From JABAYQ01 sp042091225 (GTDB lineage: Bacteria; Bacteroidota; Bacteroidia; Flavobacteriales; UBA7312), in NCBI GenBank assembly GCA_042091225.1, contig JBELHW010000032.1, positions 1 to 19,105 of the forward strand: a DNA stretch of 19,105 nucleotides, in the 5' to 3' direction. Positions 8,284 to 15,867 of the stretch are shown here, piece by piece (the stretch's first letter is position 1; each line of letters opens with the position of its first letter). Both the position numbers and the translations under genes were made by a program. Below the pieces are notes generated by a model. That model ran no database searches and was not told the origin of the DNA. It saw only the letters and a list, made by a program, of their open reading frames with translations.

Positions 8284-11200
8284 ATGGCAGTAAGAAAAGG
8301 TAAAAAAGAAGTTAATAATAGTTTCACAAGTATAACAATTAGCTTAGCATCGCCAGAAAATATTTTGGCAAAGTCAAGTGGTGAAGTTACTAAACCAGAA
8401 ACTATCAACTATAGAACTTATAAACCAGAAAGAGATGGTTTATTTTGTGAAAGAATTTTTGGACCTACCAAAGATTTTGAATGTCACTGTGGGAAGTACA
8501 AAAGAATTCGTTACAAAGGAATTATTTGTGACAGATGTGGTGTTGAGGTAACCGAGAAAAAAGTTCGTAGAGAAAGAACTGGACACATTCAGTTAGTTGT
8601 TCCTGTAGCTCATATTTGGTATTCTAAATCTAATCCAAATAAAATTGGATATCTTCTAGGATTGCCTGGTAAGAAACTTGACATGATAATTTATTATGAA
8701 AGATATGTTGTTGTTCAAGCTGGTACTGCTGTTGATAATGAAGGTCAACCTTTAAATTACATGGACTTCTTAACTGAAGACGAATACCTTGATGCTTTAG
8801 AAAGAATTCCTGCTGAAAACAGATATTTAGATGATGAAGACCCAAATAAGTTTATTGCTAAAATGGGTGCTGAAGCTTTAATTGAATTATTGAAGCGTCT
8901 TGATTTAGATCAATTATCTTACGACTTAAGACATAAGGCTAACACAGAAACTTCTCAACAAAGAAAAGCAGAAGCTTTAAAACGTCTTCAAGTTATAGAG
9001 GCATTTAGAGATGCTGGCTCAAGAATTGAGAATAAGCCTGAGTGGATGATAGTTAAAGTTATTCCTGTTATTCCACCGGAATTAAGACCTTTGGTGCCTC
9101 TTGATGGTGGTAGATTTGCTACTTCAGACTTAAATGATTTATATCGAAGAGTTATTATTAGAAATAATCGTTTAAAACGATTAATTGAAATTAAAGCTCC
9201 AGAAGTTATATTAAGAAATGAAAAAAGAATGCTCCAAGAATCTGTTGATTCATTGTTTGATAATTCAAGAAAATCAAGCGCTGTTAAAACAGAATCTAAT
9301 AGAGCGTTAAAATCATTATCGGATAGTTTAAAAGGAAAGCAAGGTCGTTTTCGTCAAAACTTGTTAGGGAAACGTGTTGATTATTCAGCTCGTTCTGTAA
9401 TTGTTGTTGGTCCTGAACTAAAAATGCACGAATGCGGTATCCCTAAAAACATGGCAGCCGAGCTTTACAAGCCATTTATCATTCGTAAAATGATCGATAG
9501 GGGTATTGTAAAAACAGTCAAGTCTGCTAAAAAAATTATTGACAAAAGAGAACCAGTTGTTTGGGATATTTTAGAAAACGTGATGAAAGGACATCCTGTT
9601 TTATTAAACAGAGCTCCAACTCTTCACCGTTTAGGTATTCAAGCTTTCCAACCTGTAATGATTGAAGGAAAAGCGATTCGCTTACATCCTTTAGTTTGTA
9701 CTGCTTTTAATGCCGATTTTGACGGTGACCAAATGGCAGTGCATTTACCTTTAGGAGAAGCAGCTGTTTTAGAGGCTCAATTATTAATGTTGGCTTCACA
9801 CAATATATTAAATCCTGCTAATGGTGCTCCAATAACTGTACCTTCTCAGGATATGGTTTTAGGTCTATATTACATGACTAAGTCTTTAAAAAATGCTAAA
9901 GGCGAAGGTTTATCTTTTTACTCAGATCAAGAAGTTAAAATTGCTTATAATGAGGGAAGAGTTGCATTACATGCGATTATTAAAGTTAAAACTCCTGTAT
10001 TAGAAAATAACAAACTTGTTTCTAAAATTATTGAAACAACTACAGGAAGAGTTTTATTTAATGAATTTGTTCCTGAAGAGGTAGGTTATGTAGACAAAAT
10101 TCTTACTAAAAAAGCTTTAAGAGATATCATCGGAGAAATTCTTAAAGTTTCTGGTATTGCAAAAACTTCAGAGTTTTTAGATAATATTAAAGGTATTGGT
10201 TACTCAATGGCTTTCAAAGGAGGTTTGTCGTTTAATTTAGGAGATGTAATAATTCCTGAAGAAAAAGACAATATGGTTAATGATGCTTATGGTCAGGTAG
10301 ATGAAGTTTCATCAAACTATAACATGGGATTCATTACAAATAACGAAAGATATAATCAGGTAATTGATATTTGGTCTAACACAAATGCTCACCTTACTGA
10401 AAAAGTAATGCGTCAATTAAGTTCAGATAAAGAAGGATTCAATTCTGTTTATATGATGCTTGACTCAGGTGCGAGAGGATCGAAAGAACAAATTAAGCAG
10501 TTAGGTGGAATGAGAGGTTTGATGGCAAAGCCACAGAAGTCTGGTGATAAAAGTGGTGCAGCGATTATTGAAAACCCTATTATTGCTAACTTTAAAGAGG
10601 GTTTATCAATTTTAGAGTACTTTATTTCTACTCACGGTGCTCGTAAAGGTCTTGCTGATACAGCTCTTAAAACTGCAGATGCTGGTTACTTAACTAGAAG
10701 ATTAGTGGACTCATCTCAAGATGTTGTTGTTACTATTGACGATTGTGGTACTTTAAGAGGTCTAGAAGTTTCTGCATTAAAGAAAAATGATGAAATTACC
10801 GAACCCTTATCAGATCGAATTGTTGGAAGAGTTTCTCTTCATGAGGTTTATGATTCTAAAGACAATTTAATTGTTGGTGCTAGCGAATTGATTACGGAAG
10901 TTATTGCTGAAGAAATTGAAGCAGCTCAAATTGAAACTGTTGAAGTTAGATCTGCATTGACTTGTGAGTCTAAAAGAGGTATTTGTTCAAAATGTTATGG
11001 TAGAAACTTATCTACTGCAAACATGGCAGTTCCTGGAGATACAGTAGGTGTTGTTGCAGCTCAATCAATCGGAGAACCTGGTACTCAGCTTACTTTAAGA
11101 ACTTTCCACTTTGGTGGAACTGCATCTAAAATTGCTTCTGAATCTAGTGTAATTGCTAAATTTGATGGAAGATTAGAGATAGATGATTTAAAAACAATTG

Positions 11201-12585
11201 CATCTAAAAATGAGGATGGTAAGGATATTCAGCTAGTAATAAGTAGAACTTCCGAGGCAAGAGTTATTGATGAAAAATTAGGAATCGTATTATCAACATC
11301 AAATATTCCTTATGGTTCTATTCTTTATGCTAATTCTGGAGACAAAGTTAAAAAAGGAACATTAGTTTGTAATTGGGATCCATATAATGCAGTTATTATT
11401 TCTGAACTTGGTGGTAAAATCGACTTTATGGACATTAAAGAAGGTTTGTCTTATAGAGTAGAATCAGATGAGCAAACCGGATTTGAAGAGAAAGTAATGA
11501 TTGAAAGAAAGGATAAAACTCTTAATCCTACTATTAAAGTATTAGATAAAAAAGGAGTTGCACTAAGAAATTATAGTGTTCCAGTTAAAGCCCACCTTAC
11601 TGTCAACGACGGTGAACAAATTAAGCCAGGAAAAATTATAGCTAAGATTCCTAGATTAGCTTCTTCATTAGGTGATATTACAGGAGGTCTTCCTAGGGTT
11701 ACAGAGTTATTTGAAGCTAGAAACCCTTCTAATCCTGCTGTCGTTACAGAAATTGATGGTATCATTAATTTCGGACCAAAGATTAAAAGAGGTAATAAAG
11801 AGGTTATTGTAACTTCTAAATCTGGTGAAATAAAGAAATATTTGATTCCACTTTCTAAGCATATTCTTGTTCAAGAAAATGATTTTGTTAAGTCTGGTAT
11901 GCCTTTATGTGATGGTGCTATAACACCGTCGGATATTTTGCGTATTAAAGGACCTACAGCTGTCCAAGAGTATATTGTAAATGAAATTCAGGAAGTATAT
12001 CGTTTACAGGGAATGAAAATTAATGATAAGCATTTTGAAGTTATCGTAAGACAAATGATGCGTAAAATGAATATCATTGATGCTGGAGACACTAAATTCT
12101 TAGATGGTCAAACTGTTACTAAGCTAGAGTTTATGGAAGAGAATGATCGTATTTATGGAACTAAAGTGATTGAAGATTCTGGTGATTCTGATACTCTTAA
12201 AGTAGGTCAAATTGCATCTGCTCGTAAGATTCGCGAAGAAAACTCAAGGCTTAAGCGTAAAGATTTAAAACCTGTAACTTCTCGTGAAACAGTTCCTGCT
12301 ACAAGCGAACAAGTTATTCAAGGAATCACCCGTGCAGCATTACAAACAAATAGTTGGGTTTCAGCTGCATCTTTCCAAGAAACTACTAAAGTTCTTAACG
12401 CTGCTGCTATTAATGGCAAACGCGATAACCTACAAGGACTTAAAGAAAACGTTATAGTAGGTCATAAAATCCCTGCTGGTACTGGACTGAAAATTTACGA
12501 TGATATAGTTGTAGGTTCTCAAGAAGAGTATGACAGATTACAAGAATCTATTTCTGATGATTTAGAGGAAACAATTACTGAATAA
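8284..12585 (+). CDS. rpoC: DNA-directed RNA polymerase subunit beta'
   Basis: RpoC carries the catalytic magnesium of RNA polymerase. The 1433-residue product is intact and of normal size for the phylum. The N-terminal zinc site is C67, C69, C82 and C85. The catalytic loop NADFDGD is at residues 476-482 with its three aspartates. The second zinc site is C821, C894, C901 and C904. The conserved GEPGTQLTLRTFH trigger-loop region follows soon after. Further C-terminal landmarks are GGLPRVTELFEARNP and ITRAALQTNSWVSAASFQETT. The start at 8284 is 34 bases after rpoB, and the spacer is A/T-rich without a Shine-Dalgarno sequence. A DUF3467 gene starts only 5 bases after the stop, so the operon runs one gene further. 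Confidence 0.99.
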   Translation: MAVRKGKKEVNNSFTSITISLASPENILAKSSGEVTKPETINYRTYKPERDGLFCERIFGPTKDFECHCGKYKRIRYKGIICDRCGVEVTEKKVRRERTGHIQLVVPVAHIWYSKSNPNKIGYLLGLPGKKLDMIIYYERYVVVQAGTAVDNEGQPLNYMDFLTEDEYLDALERIPAENRYLDDEDPNKFIAKMGAEALIELLKRLDLDQLSYDLRHKANTETSQQRKAEALKRLQVIEAFRDAGSRIENKPEWMIVKVIPVIPPELRPLVPLDGGRFATSDLNDLYRRVIIRNNRLKRLIEIKAPEVILRNEKRMLQESVDSLFDNSRKSSAVKTESNRALKSLSDSLKGKQGRFRQNLLGKRVDYSARSVIVVGPELKMHECGIPKNMAAELYKPFIIRKMIDRGIVKTVKSAKKIIDKREPVVWDILENVMKGHPVLLNRAPTLHRLGIQAFQPVMIEGKAIRLHPLVCTAFNADFDGDQMAVHLPLGEAAVLEAQLLMLASHNILNPANGAPITVPSQDMVLGLYYMTKSLKNAKGEGLSFYSDQEVKIAYNEGRVALHAIIKVKTPVLENNKLVSKIIETTTGRVLFNEFVPEEVGYVDKILTKKALRDIIGEILKVSGIAKTSEFLDNIKGIGYSMAFKGGLSFNLGDVIIPEEKDNMVNDAYGQVDEVSSNYNMGFITNNERYNQVIDIWSNTNAHLTEKVMRQLSSDKEGFNSVYMMLDSGARGSKEQIKQLGGMRGLMAKPQKSGDKSGAAIIENPIIANFKEGLSILEYFISTHGARKGLADTALKTADAGYLTRRLVDSSQDVVVTIDDCGTLRGLEVSALKKNDEITEPLSDRIVGRVSLHEVYDSKDNLIVGASELITEVIAEEIEAAQIETVEVRSALTCESKRGICSKCYGRNLSTANMAVPGDTVGVVAAQSIGEPGTQLTLRTFHFGGTASKIASESSVIAKFDGRLEIDDLKTIASKNEDGKDIQLVISRTSEARVIDEKLGIVLSTSNIPYGSILYANSGDKVKKGTLVCNWDPYNAVIISELGGKIDFMDIKEGLSYRVESDEQTGFEEKVMIERKDKTLNPTIKVLDKKGVALRNYSVPVKAHLTVNDGEQIKPGKIIAKIPRLASSLGDITGGLPRVTELFEARNPSNPAVVTEIDGIINFGPKIKRGNKEVIVTSKSGEIKKYLIPLSKHILVQENDFVKSGMPLCDGAITPSDILRIKGPTAVQEYIVNEIQEVYRLQGMKINDKHFEVIVRQMMRKMNIIDAGDTKFLDGQTVTKLEFMEENDRIYGTKVIEDSGDSDTLKVGQIASARKIREENSRLKRKDLKPVTSRETVPATSEQVIQGITRAALQTNSWVSAASFQETTKVLNAAAINGKRDNLQGLKENVIVGHKIPAGTGLKIYDDIVVGSQEEYDRLQESISDDLEETITE

Positions 12586-12590
12586 AATAT

Positions 12591-12902
12591 ATGTCAGAAG
12601 AAAAAAAGCAAAAAGGTTTAAATATCGAGTTAACAGAAGAAGTAGCTGAAGGTACATATAGCAATCTTGCTATTATTAATCACTCTCCTAGCGAGTTTGT
12701 GGTTGATTTTATAAAGGTAATGCCTGGTGTACCTAAAGCTAAGGTTAAGTCACGAATCGTATTAACTCCCCAGCACACCAAAAGATTTATGAAAGCATTG
12801 ATCGATAATGTAAATAAATTTGAGAAACAGCATGGAGAGATTAAAAATATTGAACAGACTCCAATACCTTTAAACTTTGGAGGACCAACCGCTGAAGCAT
12901 AA
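12591..12902 (+). CDS. DUF3467 family protein
   Basis: This 103-residue soluble protein matches the DUF3467 family as I know it from Bacteroidota, where it commonly follows rpoC. The function is not established. The sequence has a charged N-terminus (about 1-10), a beta-rich core with EVAEGTYSNLAIINHSPSEFVVDF at about 16-42, then PGVPKAKVKSRIVLTPQHTKRF and a helix to about residue 85. No signal peptide, membrane segment or cysteine is present. It starts at the ATG at 12591, 5 bases after rpoC, and ends inside the A-run of a strong terminator. It is therefore the last gene of the nusG-rpoC transcript and is probably made in step with RNA polymerase. A role near transcription is a guess from position only. 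Confidence 0.9.
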   Translation: MSEEKKQKGLNIELTEEVAEGTYSNLAIINHSPSEFVVDFIKVMPGVPKAKVKSRIVLTPQHTKRFMKALIDNVNKFEKQHGEIKNIEQTPIPLNFGGPTAEA

Positions 12903-12934
12903 AAAAAGCCCACTCATTTGAGTGGGCTTTTTTT
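12901..12934. terminator. Bidirectional intrinsic terminator
   Basis: A perfect 8-bp stem, GCCCACTC (12908-12915) with GAGTGGGC (12920-12927), closes an ATTT loop. Seven A lie before it and seven T after it, so it can end transcription from both sides. It closes the rpoBC operon on the plus strand and the desaturase transcript on the minus strand, whose stop codon is 11 bases beyond. The left A-run overlaps the DUF3467 stop codon. Confidence 0.95.
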
Positions 12935-12945
12935 ATATAGGTTTA

Positions 12946-14028
12946 TTATTTTTCACCTAACATTTTAAGCATTTTAAAATGTTCGCTAAGTGCAATAAAA
13001 TAATTTTTTTGTGAATAGTAGGGTAGATCATATTTCTTTGCTTTTTCTTGAACTATAGAAGAGATATTTTTATAATGAACATGACATACATTAGGAAATA
13101 AATGATGCTCTACCTGATAATTTAAGCCTCCTACAAACCAAGAAAACAATTTACTAGCTGGAGCATAATTAGATGTTGTTTGCAGTTGGTGTATAGCCCA
13201 ATTATTCTCAATAGTACCCTCTTTATTTACTTCAGGATAATCACATTCTGGCATTACGTGTGCTGTTTGAAAAATTGTAGCTAAAATAAATCCCGCAACA
13301 AAATGTAAAGAAACAAAGCAGAGTAGCCAAAAGCCAAATGAAAGGTTAGGAATTAACAATAAAGGAATAACTAGCATGTATGCATAATATATAACTTTCC
13401 ATACAACCATTTCTAACATTAAAGGCCAATATTCTTTTTTAGCGATAACACCGTCTTTTTTAAAATCATTAAGTTGCTTAAATTCTTTGTTTGTTGACCA
13501 AGAAATTGTCATGAGGGAATAGAAAAACCAGGCGTAATATTGTTGAAACTTGTGTATTTTCTTTAATGGAGCTGTAGGGTTAAACCTTAGCAAAGGCATC
13601 GGACTCACATCAGGGTCAAAACCTTCCACATTTGTAAAAGTATGGTGCAATCTATTGTGTTGAATTCTCCAATTTTTGGCGCTACCACCAAGAAAGTTTA
13701 ATGTGATTCCAAATAAGGTATTTATAGATTTATTTTTTGAGAAAGCACCATGATTTGCATCATGCATTACAGAAAGTCCAATACCTGCCATTCCAACACC
13801 CATTAAAACCCACATAAACCAAAAAAGCCATGGATTTGAAATGGTATTTCCTAATAGCATAATTAAATAAGGAACAACATATAAAGATATCATAAAGATA
13901 CTTTTGAAAATCATATTCCAATTACCAAATCTTGAAATTTTATTTTTTTTAAAATACTCGTCAACTGCTTGTCTTAAGTCAGTTATAAACTCCTTTGAGT
14001 GGGTTTTGTCAAATTTTGCAGTTTTCAT
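12946..14028 (-). CDS. Membrane fatty-acid desaturase (three-histidine-box type)
   Basis: This di-iron membrane enzyme probably inserts a double bond into fatty acyl chains (acyl-CoA or acyl-lipid). Taking the ATG at 14028, it has 360 residues. Histidine boxes are HDANH (89-93), HNRLHH (124-129) and QVEHH (305-309), with further conserved histidines at 257 and 280. Membrane segments lie near 42-60, 66-88, 203-225 and 229-253. The Q at the start of the third box is typical of front-end and acyl-CoA desaturases such as the linoleoyl-CoA group. No cytochrome b5 domain is fused, so electrons must come from elsewhere. A longer reading from 14052 would need a TTG that overlaps a promoter box, so I prefer 14028. 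Regiospecificity cannot be read from sequence. It could tune membrane fluidity. Confidence 0.9.
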   Translation of the reverse strand: MKTAKFDKTHSKEFITDLRQAVDEYFKKNKISRFGNWNMIFKSIFMISLYVVPYLIMLLGNTISNPWLFWFMWVLMGVGMAGIGLSVMHDANHGAFSKNKSINTLFGITLNFLGGSAKNWRIQHNRLHHTFTNVEGFDPDVSPMPLLRFNPTAPLKKIHKFQQYYAWFFYSLMTISWSTNKEFKQLNDFKKDGVIAKKEYWPLMLEMVVWKVIYYAYMLVIPLLLIPNLSFGFWLLCFVSLHFVAGFILATIFQTAHVMPECDYPEVNKEGTIENNWAIHQLQTTSNYAPASKLFSWFVGGLNYQVEHHLFPNVCHVHYKNISSIVQEKAKKYDLPYYSQKNYFIALSEHFKMLKMLGEK

Positions 14029-14049
14029 ATTGTAAAAATTGTTAAGGAA

Positions 14050-14057
14050 CAAAGATA
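14050..14057 (-). promoter_or_regulatory. Candidate Bacteroidota -7 promoter box for the desaturase
   Basis: On the minus strand this reads TATCTTTG, a full match to the TAnnTTTG -7 element of Bacteroidota sigma-70 promoters. It sits between the stop of the binding-protein gene and the desaturase start, and would give a leader of roughly 15 bases before the ATG at 14028. No clear TTTG -33 element is seen at the right distance, so it may be weak or depend on an activator. Confidence 0.45.
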
Positions 14058-14062
14058 GTTAT

Positions 14063-14851
14063 TTATTTTTTGGCTGTTAATAGATAGTTGAAGTAATCTG
14101 TACTTTTTAATAATTTATTACCATACCAACTAAACATCTCTCCATCTATAATTTTTACATCCGATTTTGGCATTAATTTTTGTAAGTCTCTTTTATGTTT
14201 TTCTTTGAAAGGAAATGGTTCTGAGGATAACAAAATGATATCTGGATTTAACTTTTTTATATCTTCTTCAGTAATTTCAGGATATCTGTTTGAATATACA
14301 GAACATACGTTGTGCCATCCTAGTTTAGATAACATATTATTTATGAATGTATTTTGATTTACAGACATAAACGGATTTTTCCAAATTAAGTATAAAACTG
14401 ATTGAACCTCTTTTTTATGAATTTTAATTTTTTTAAATCTGTAATTTATTTCATTTGATAAATTAATAGATTCGGTTTTTTTATTTGTTAATGCTCCAAT
14501 CTTATTAATCATTTCTGTAGCCTGTTTTAAGTTTGTTATATCACTAATCCAAACTGGGTACTGATTCATTAATTCTTTTAATTTTAACTCTTCATTTTCT
14601 TCTTTATTTGCAATAATTAAGTCGGGATTAAGAGAATGTATTTTGTCTAATTTAAAATTTTTAGTTCCTCCAACTTTATCTATTGATCTAGTAATATTTT
14701 TTGGATGAATGCAAAATTTAGTAATTCCAACTAATTTGTCTTTTAAGCCTAAATAAATAAGTAATTCTGTTTGAGAAGGTACAAGAGATACAATTCTTTG
14801 AGGAACTTTTTCTAACTCTATGGTTCTATTTAATTGGTCAACGAATTGCAT
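14063..14851 (-). CDS. Helical-backbone metal/cobalamin-binding protein (BtuF-like, Peripla_BP_2), no signal peptide
   Basis: The 262-residue product matches the Peripla_BP_2 family, the two-lobed binding proteins of ABC importers for cobalamin, haem and siderophores. The first lobe begins QRIVSLVPSQTELLIYLGL at 18-36, followed by the VGGTKNFKLDKIHSLNPDLII region at 60-80. A linking helix (about 105-140) leads to the second lobe, which has KLGWHNV at 176-182 and LNPDIILLSSEPFPF at 201-215. No signal peptide or lipobox precedes the first lobe, so the protein looks cytoplasmic as written, which is odd for an importer component. The start overlaps the stop of the PLP-enzyme gene by one base (TAATG). 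No permease or ATPase gene is adjacent. It may bind a cofactor or metal in the cytoplasm, but the ligand is unknown. Confidence 0.8.
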   Translation of the reverse strand: MQFVDQLNRTIELEKVPQRIVSLVPSQTELLIYLGLKDKLVGITKFCIHPKNITRSIDKVGGTKNFKLDKIHSLNPDLIIANKEENEELKLKELMNQYPVWISDITNLKQATEMINKIGALTNKKTESINLSNEINYRFKKIKIHKKEVQSVLYLIWKNPFMSVNQNTFINNMLSKLGWHNVCSVYSNRYPEITEEDIKKLNPDIILLSSEPFPFKEKHKRDLQKLMPKSDVKIIDGEMFSWYGNKLLKSTDYFNYLLTAKK

Positions 14852-15828
14852 TATTCAATAAAACCTTGATCTTTCATCCAATCGTCATTGAAAATTTTAC
14901 CTACATACCTAGATCCATGGTCATGAAACAAGATAACAACAACATCGTCTTTTGTTAATTGGCTTTTAAGTTGGTCTAATGCCGCTGCAGCGCTACCACA
15001 AGAATAACCTACCATTATACCTTCTTCTTTCGCAATTTTTCGTGCATATATAGCACCATCTTTATCGGTTACTTTTTCGAAATGATCAATAATATCAAAA
15101 TCAACATTTTCAGGAATAATATCTTCCCCAATTCCTTCTGTGATATAAGAATAAATCTCTTTTTCATCAAAAATACCTGTTTCATGGTATTTTTTATAAA
15201 CTGATCCATATGAATCTACTCCCCATATTTTGATGTTTGGATTTTTTTCTTTTAAATATTTACCTATTCCTGAGATTGTCCCACCAGTACCTACACCAAC
15301 AATAAAATGTGTTATTTTTCCATCTGTTTGCTCCCATATTTCTGGTCCAGTTGTTTCGTAATGAGCTAATCTATTAGATAAATTATCGTACTGATTAGGA
15401 TAGAAAGAATTTGGAATTTCTTTATTTAAACGTTTAGCAACTGAATAATATGAATCTGGATGATCTGGGGCAACGTTAGTTGGACAAACATGAACTTCTG
15501 CGCCCATTGCTTTCAGAATATCCATTTTTTCTTTCGATTGTTTGTCCGAAATCGTACAAATCAGTTTATATCCTCTTTGAATACATCCAAGGGCAAGACC
15601 CATACCAGTATTGCCTGATGTTCCTTCAATAATTGTTCCTCCCGCTTTGATAAGACCTTGTTTTTCGGCATCATCAATCATTTTGATTGCCATTCTATCT
15701 TTTGTTGAATGACCAGGGTTGAAACTTTCTACTTTAGCTAAAATTAAAGCTTCAGTTTTAATAGTCTTGTTTAATTTTACTAGAGGAGTGTTGCCAATAG
15801 TCTCTACAATATGGTTAAAGTATTTCAT
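14851..15828 (-). CDS. PLP-dependent cysteine synthase / cystathionine beta-synthase family enzyme
   Basis: This 325-residue fold-type II PLP enzyme probably catalyses a beta-replacement on serine or O-acetylserine in cysteine or cystathionine metabolism. IGNTPLVKL (11-19) opens the domain. The Schiff-base lysine is K43 in HSTKDR. The substrate loop is TSGNTG (71-76) and the PLP phosphate loop is GTGGT (181-185). A C-terminal GYSCGSAAAA segment supplies the serine near the pyridine nitrogen. The SYYSVAKRL, PNQYDN and HYETTGPEIWEQT segments look more like the catalytic core of cystathionine beta-synthase than plain CysK. The C-terminal CBS regulatory domains are absent. Which reaction it performs cannot be settled by eye. 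The stop overlaps the start of the binding-protein gene (TAATG), which implies coupled translation. Confidence 0.9.
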   Translation of the reverse strand: MKYFNHIVETIGNTPLVKLNKTIKTEALILAKVESFNPGHSTKDRMAIKMIDDAEKQGLIKAGGTIIEGTSGNTGMGLALGCIQRGYKLICTISDKQSKEKMDILKAMGAEVHVCPTNVAPDHPDSYYSVAKRLNKEIPNSFYPNQYDNLSNRLAHYETTGPEIWEQTDGKITHFIVGVGTGGTISGIGKYLKEKNPNIKIWGVDSYGSVYKKYHETGIFDEKEIYSYITEGIGEDIIPENVDFDIIDHFEKVTDKDGAIYARKIAKEEGIMVGYSCGSAAAALDQLKSQLTKDDVVVILFHDHGSRYVGKIFNDDWMKDQGFIE

Positions 15829-15832
15829 GGTA

Positions 15833-15867
15833 CAAATTTATCAATTTAAGATGGTATTTATTCAAAA
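15833..15867 (-). promoter_or_regulatory. Candidate Bacteroidota promoter for the PLP-enzyme gene
   Basis: On the minus strand, TTTTG (15867-15863) is followed after 22 bases by TAAATTTG (15840-15833). This fits the TTTG...TAnnTTTG promoter pattern of Bacteroidota, whose spacing is about 17-23. The start codon at 15828 begins only 4 bases after the -7 box, so transcription from here would start at or very near the A of ATG, giving a leaderless mRNA. The -33 part lies in the last codons of the permease gene. Confidence 0.5.

Noticed and set aside
12680..12913. 77-residue open frame opposite the DUF3467 gene
   Set aside because: It is the antisense shadow of a recognised family gene and starts across the terminator. 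Nothing in its sequence looks like a protein family.
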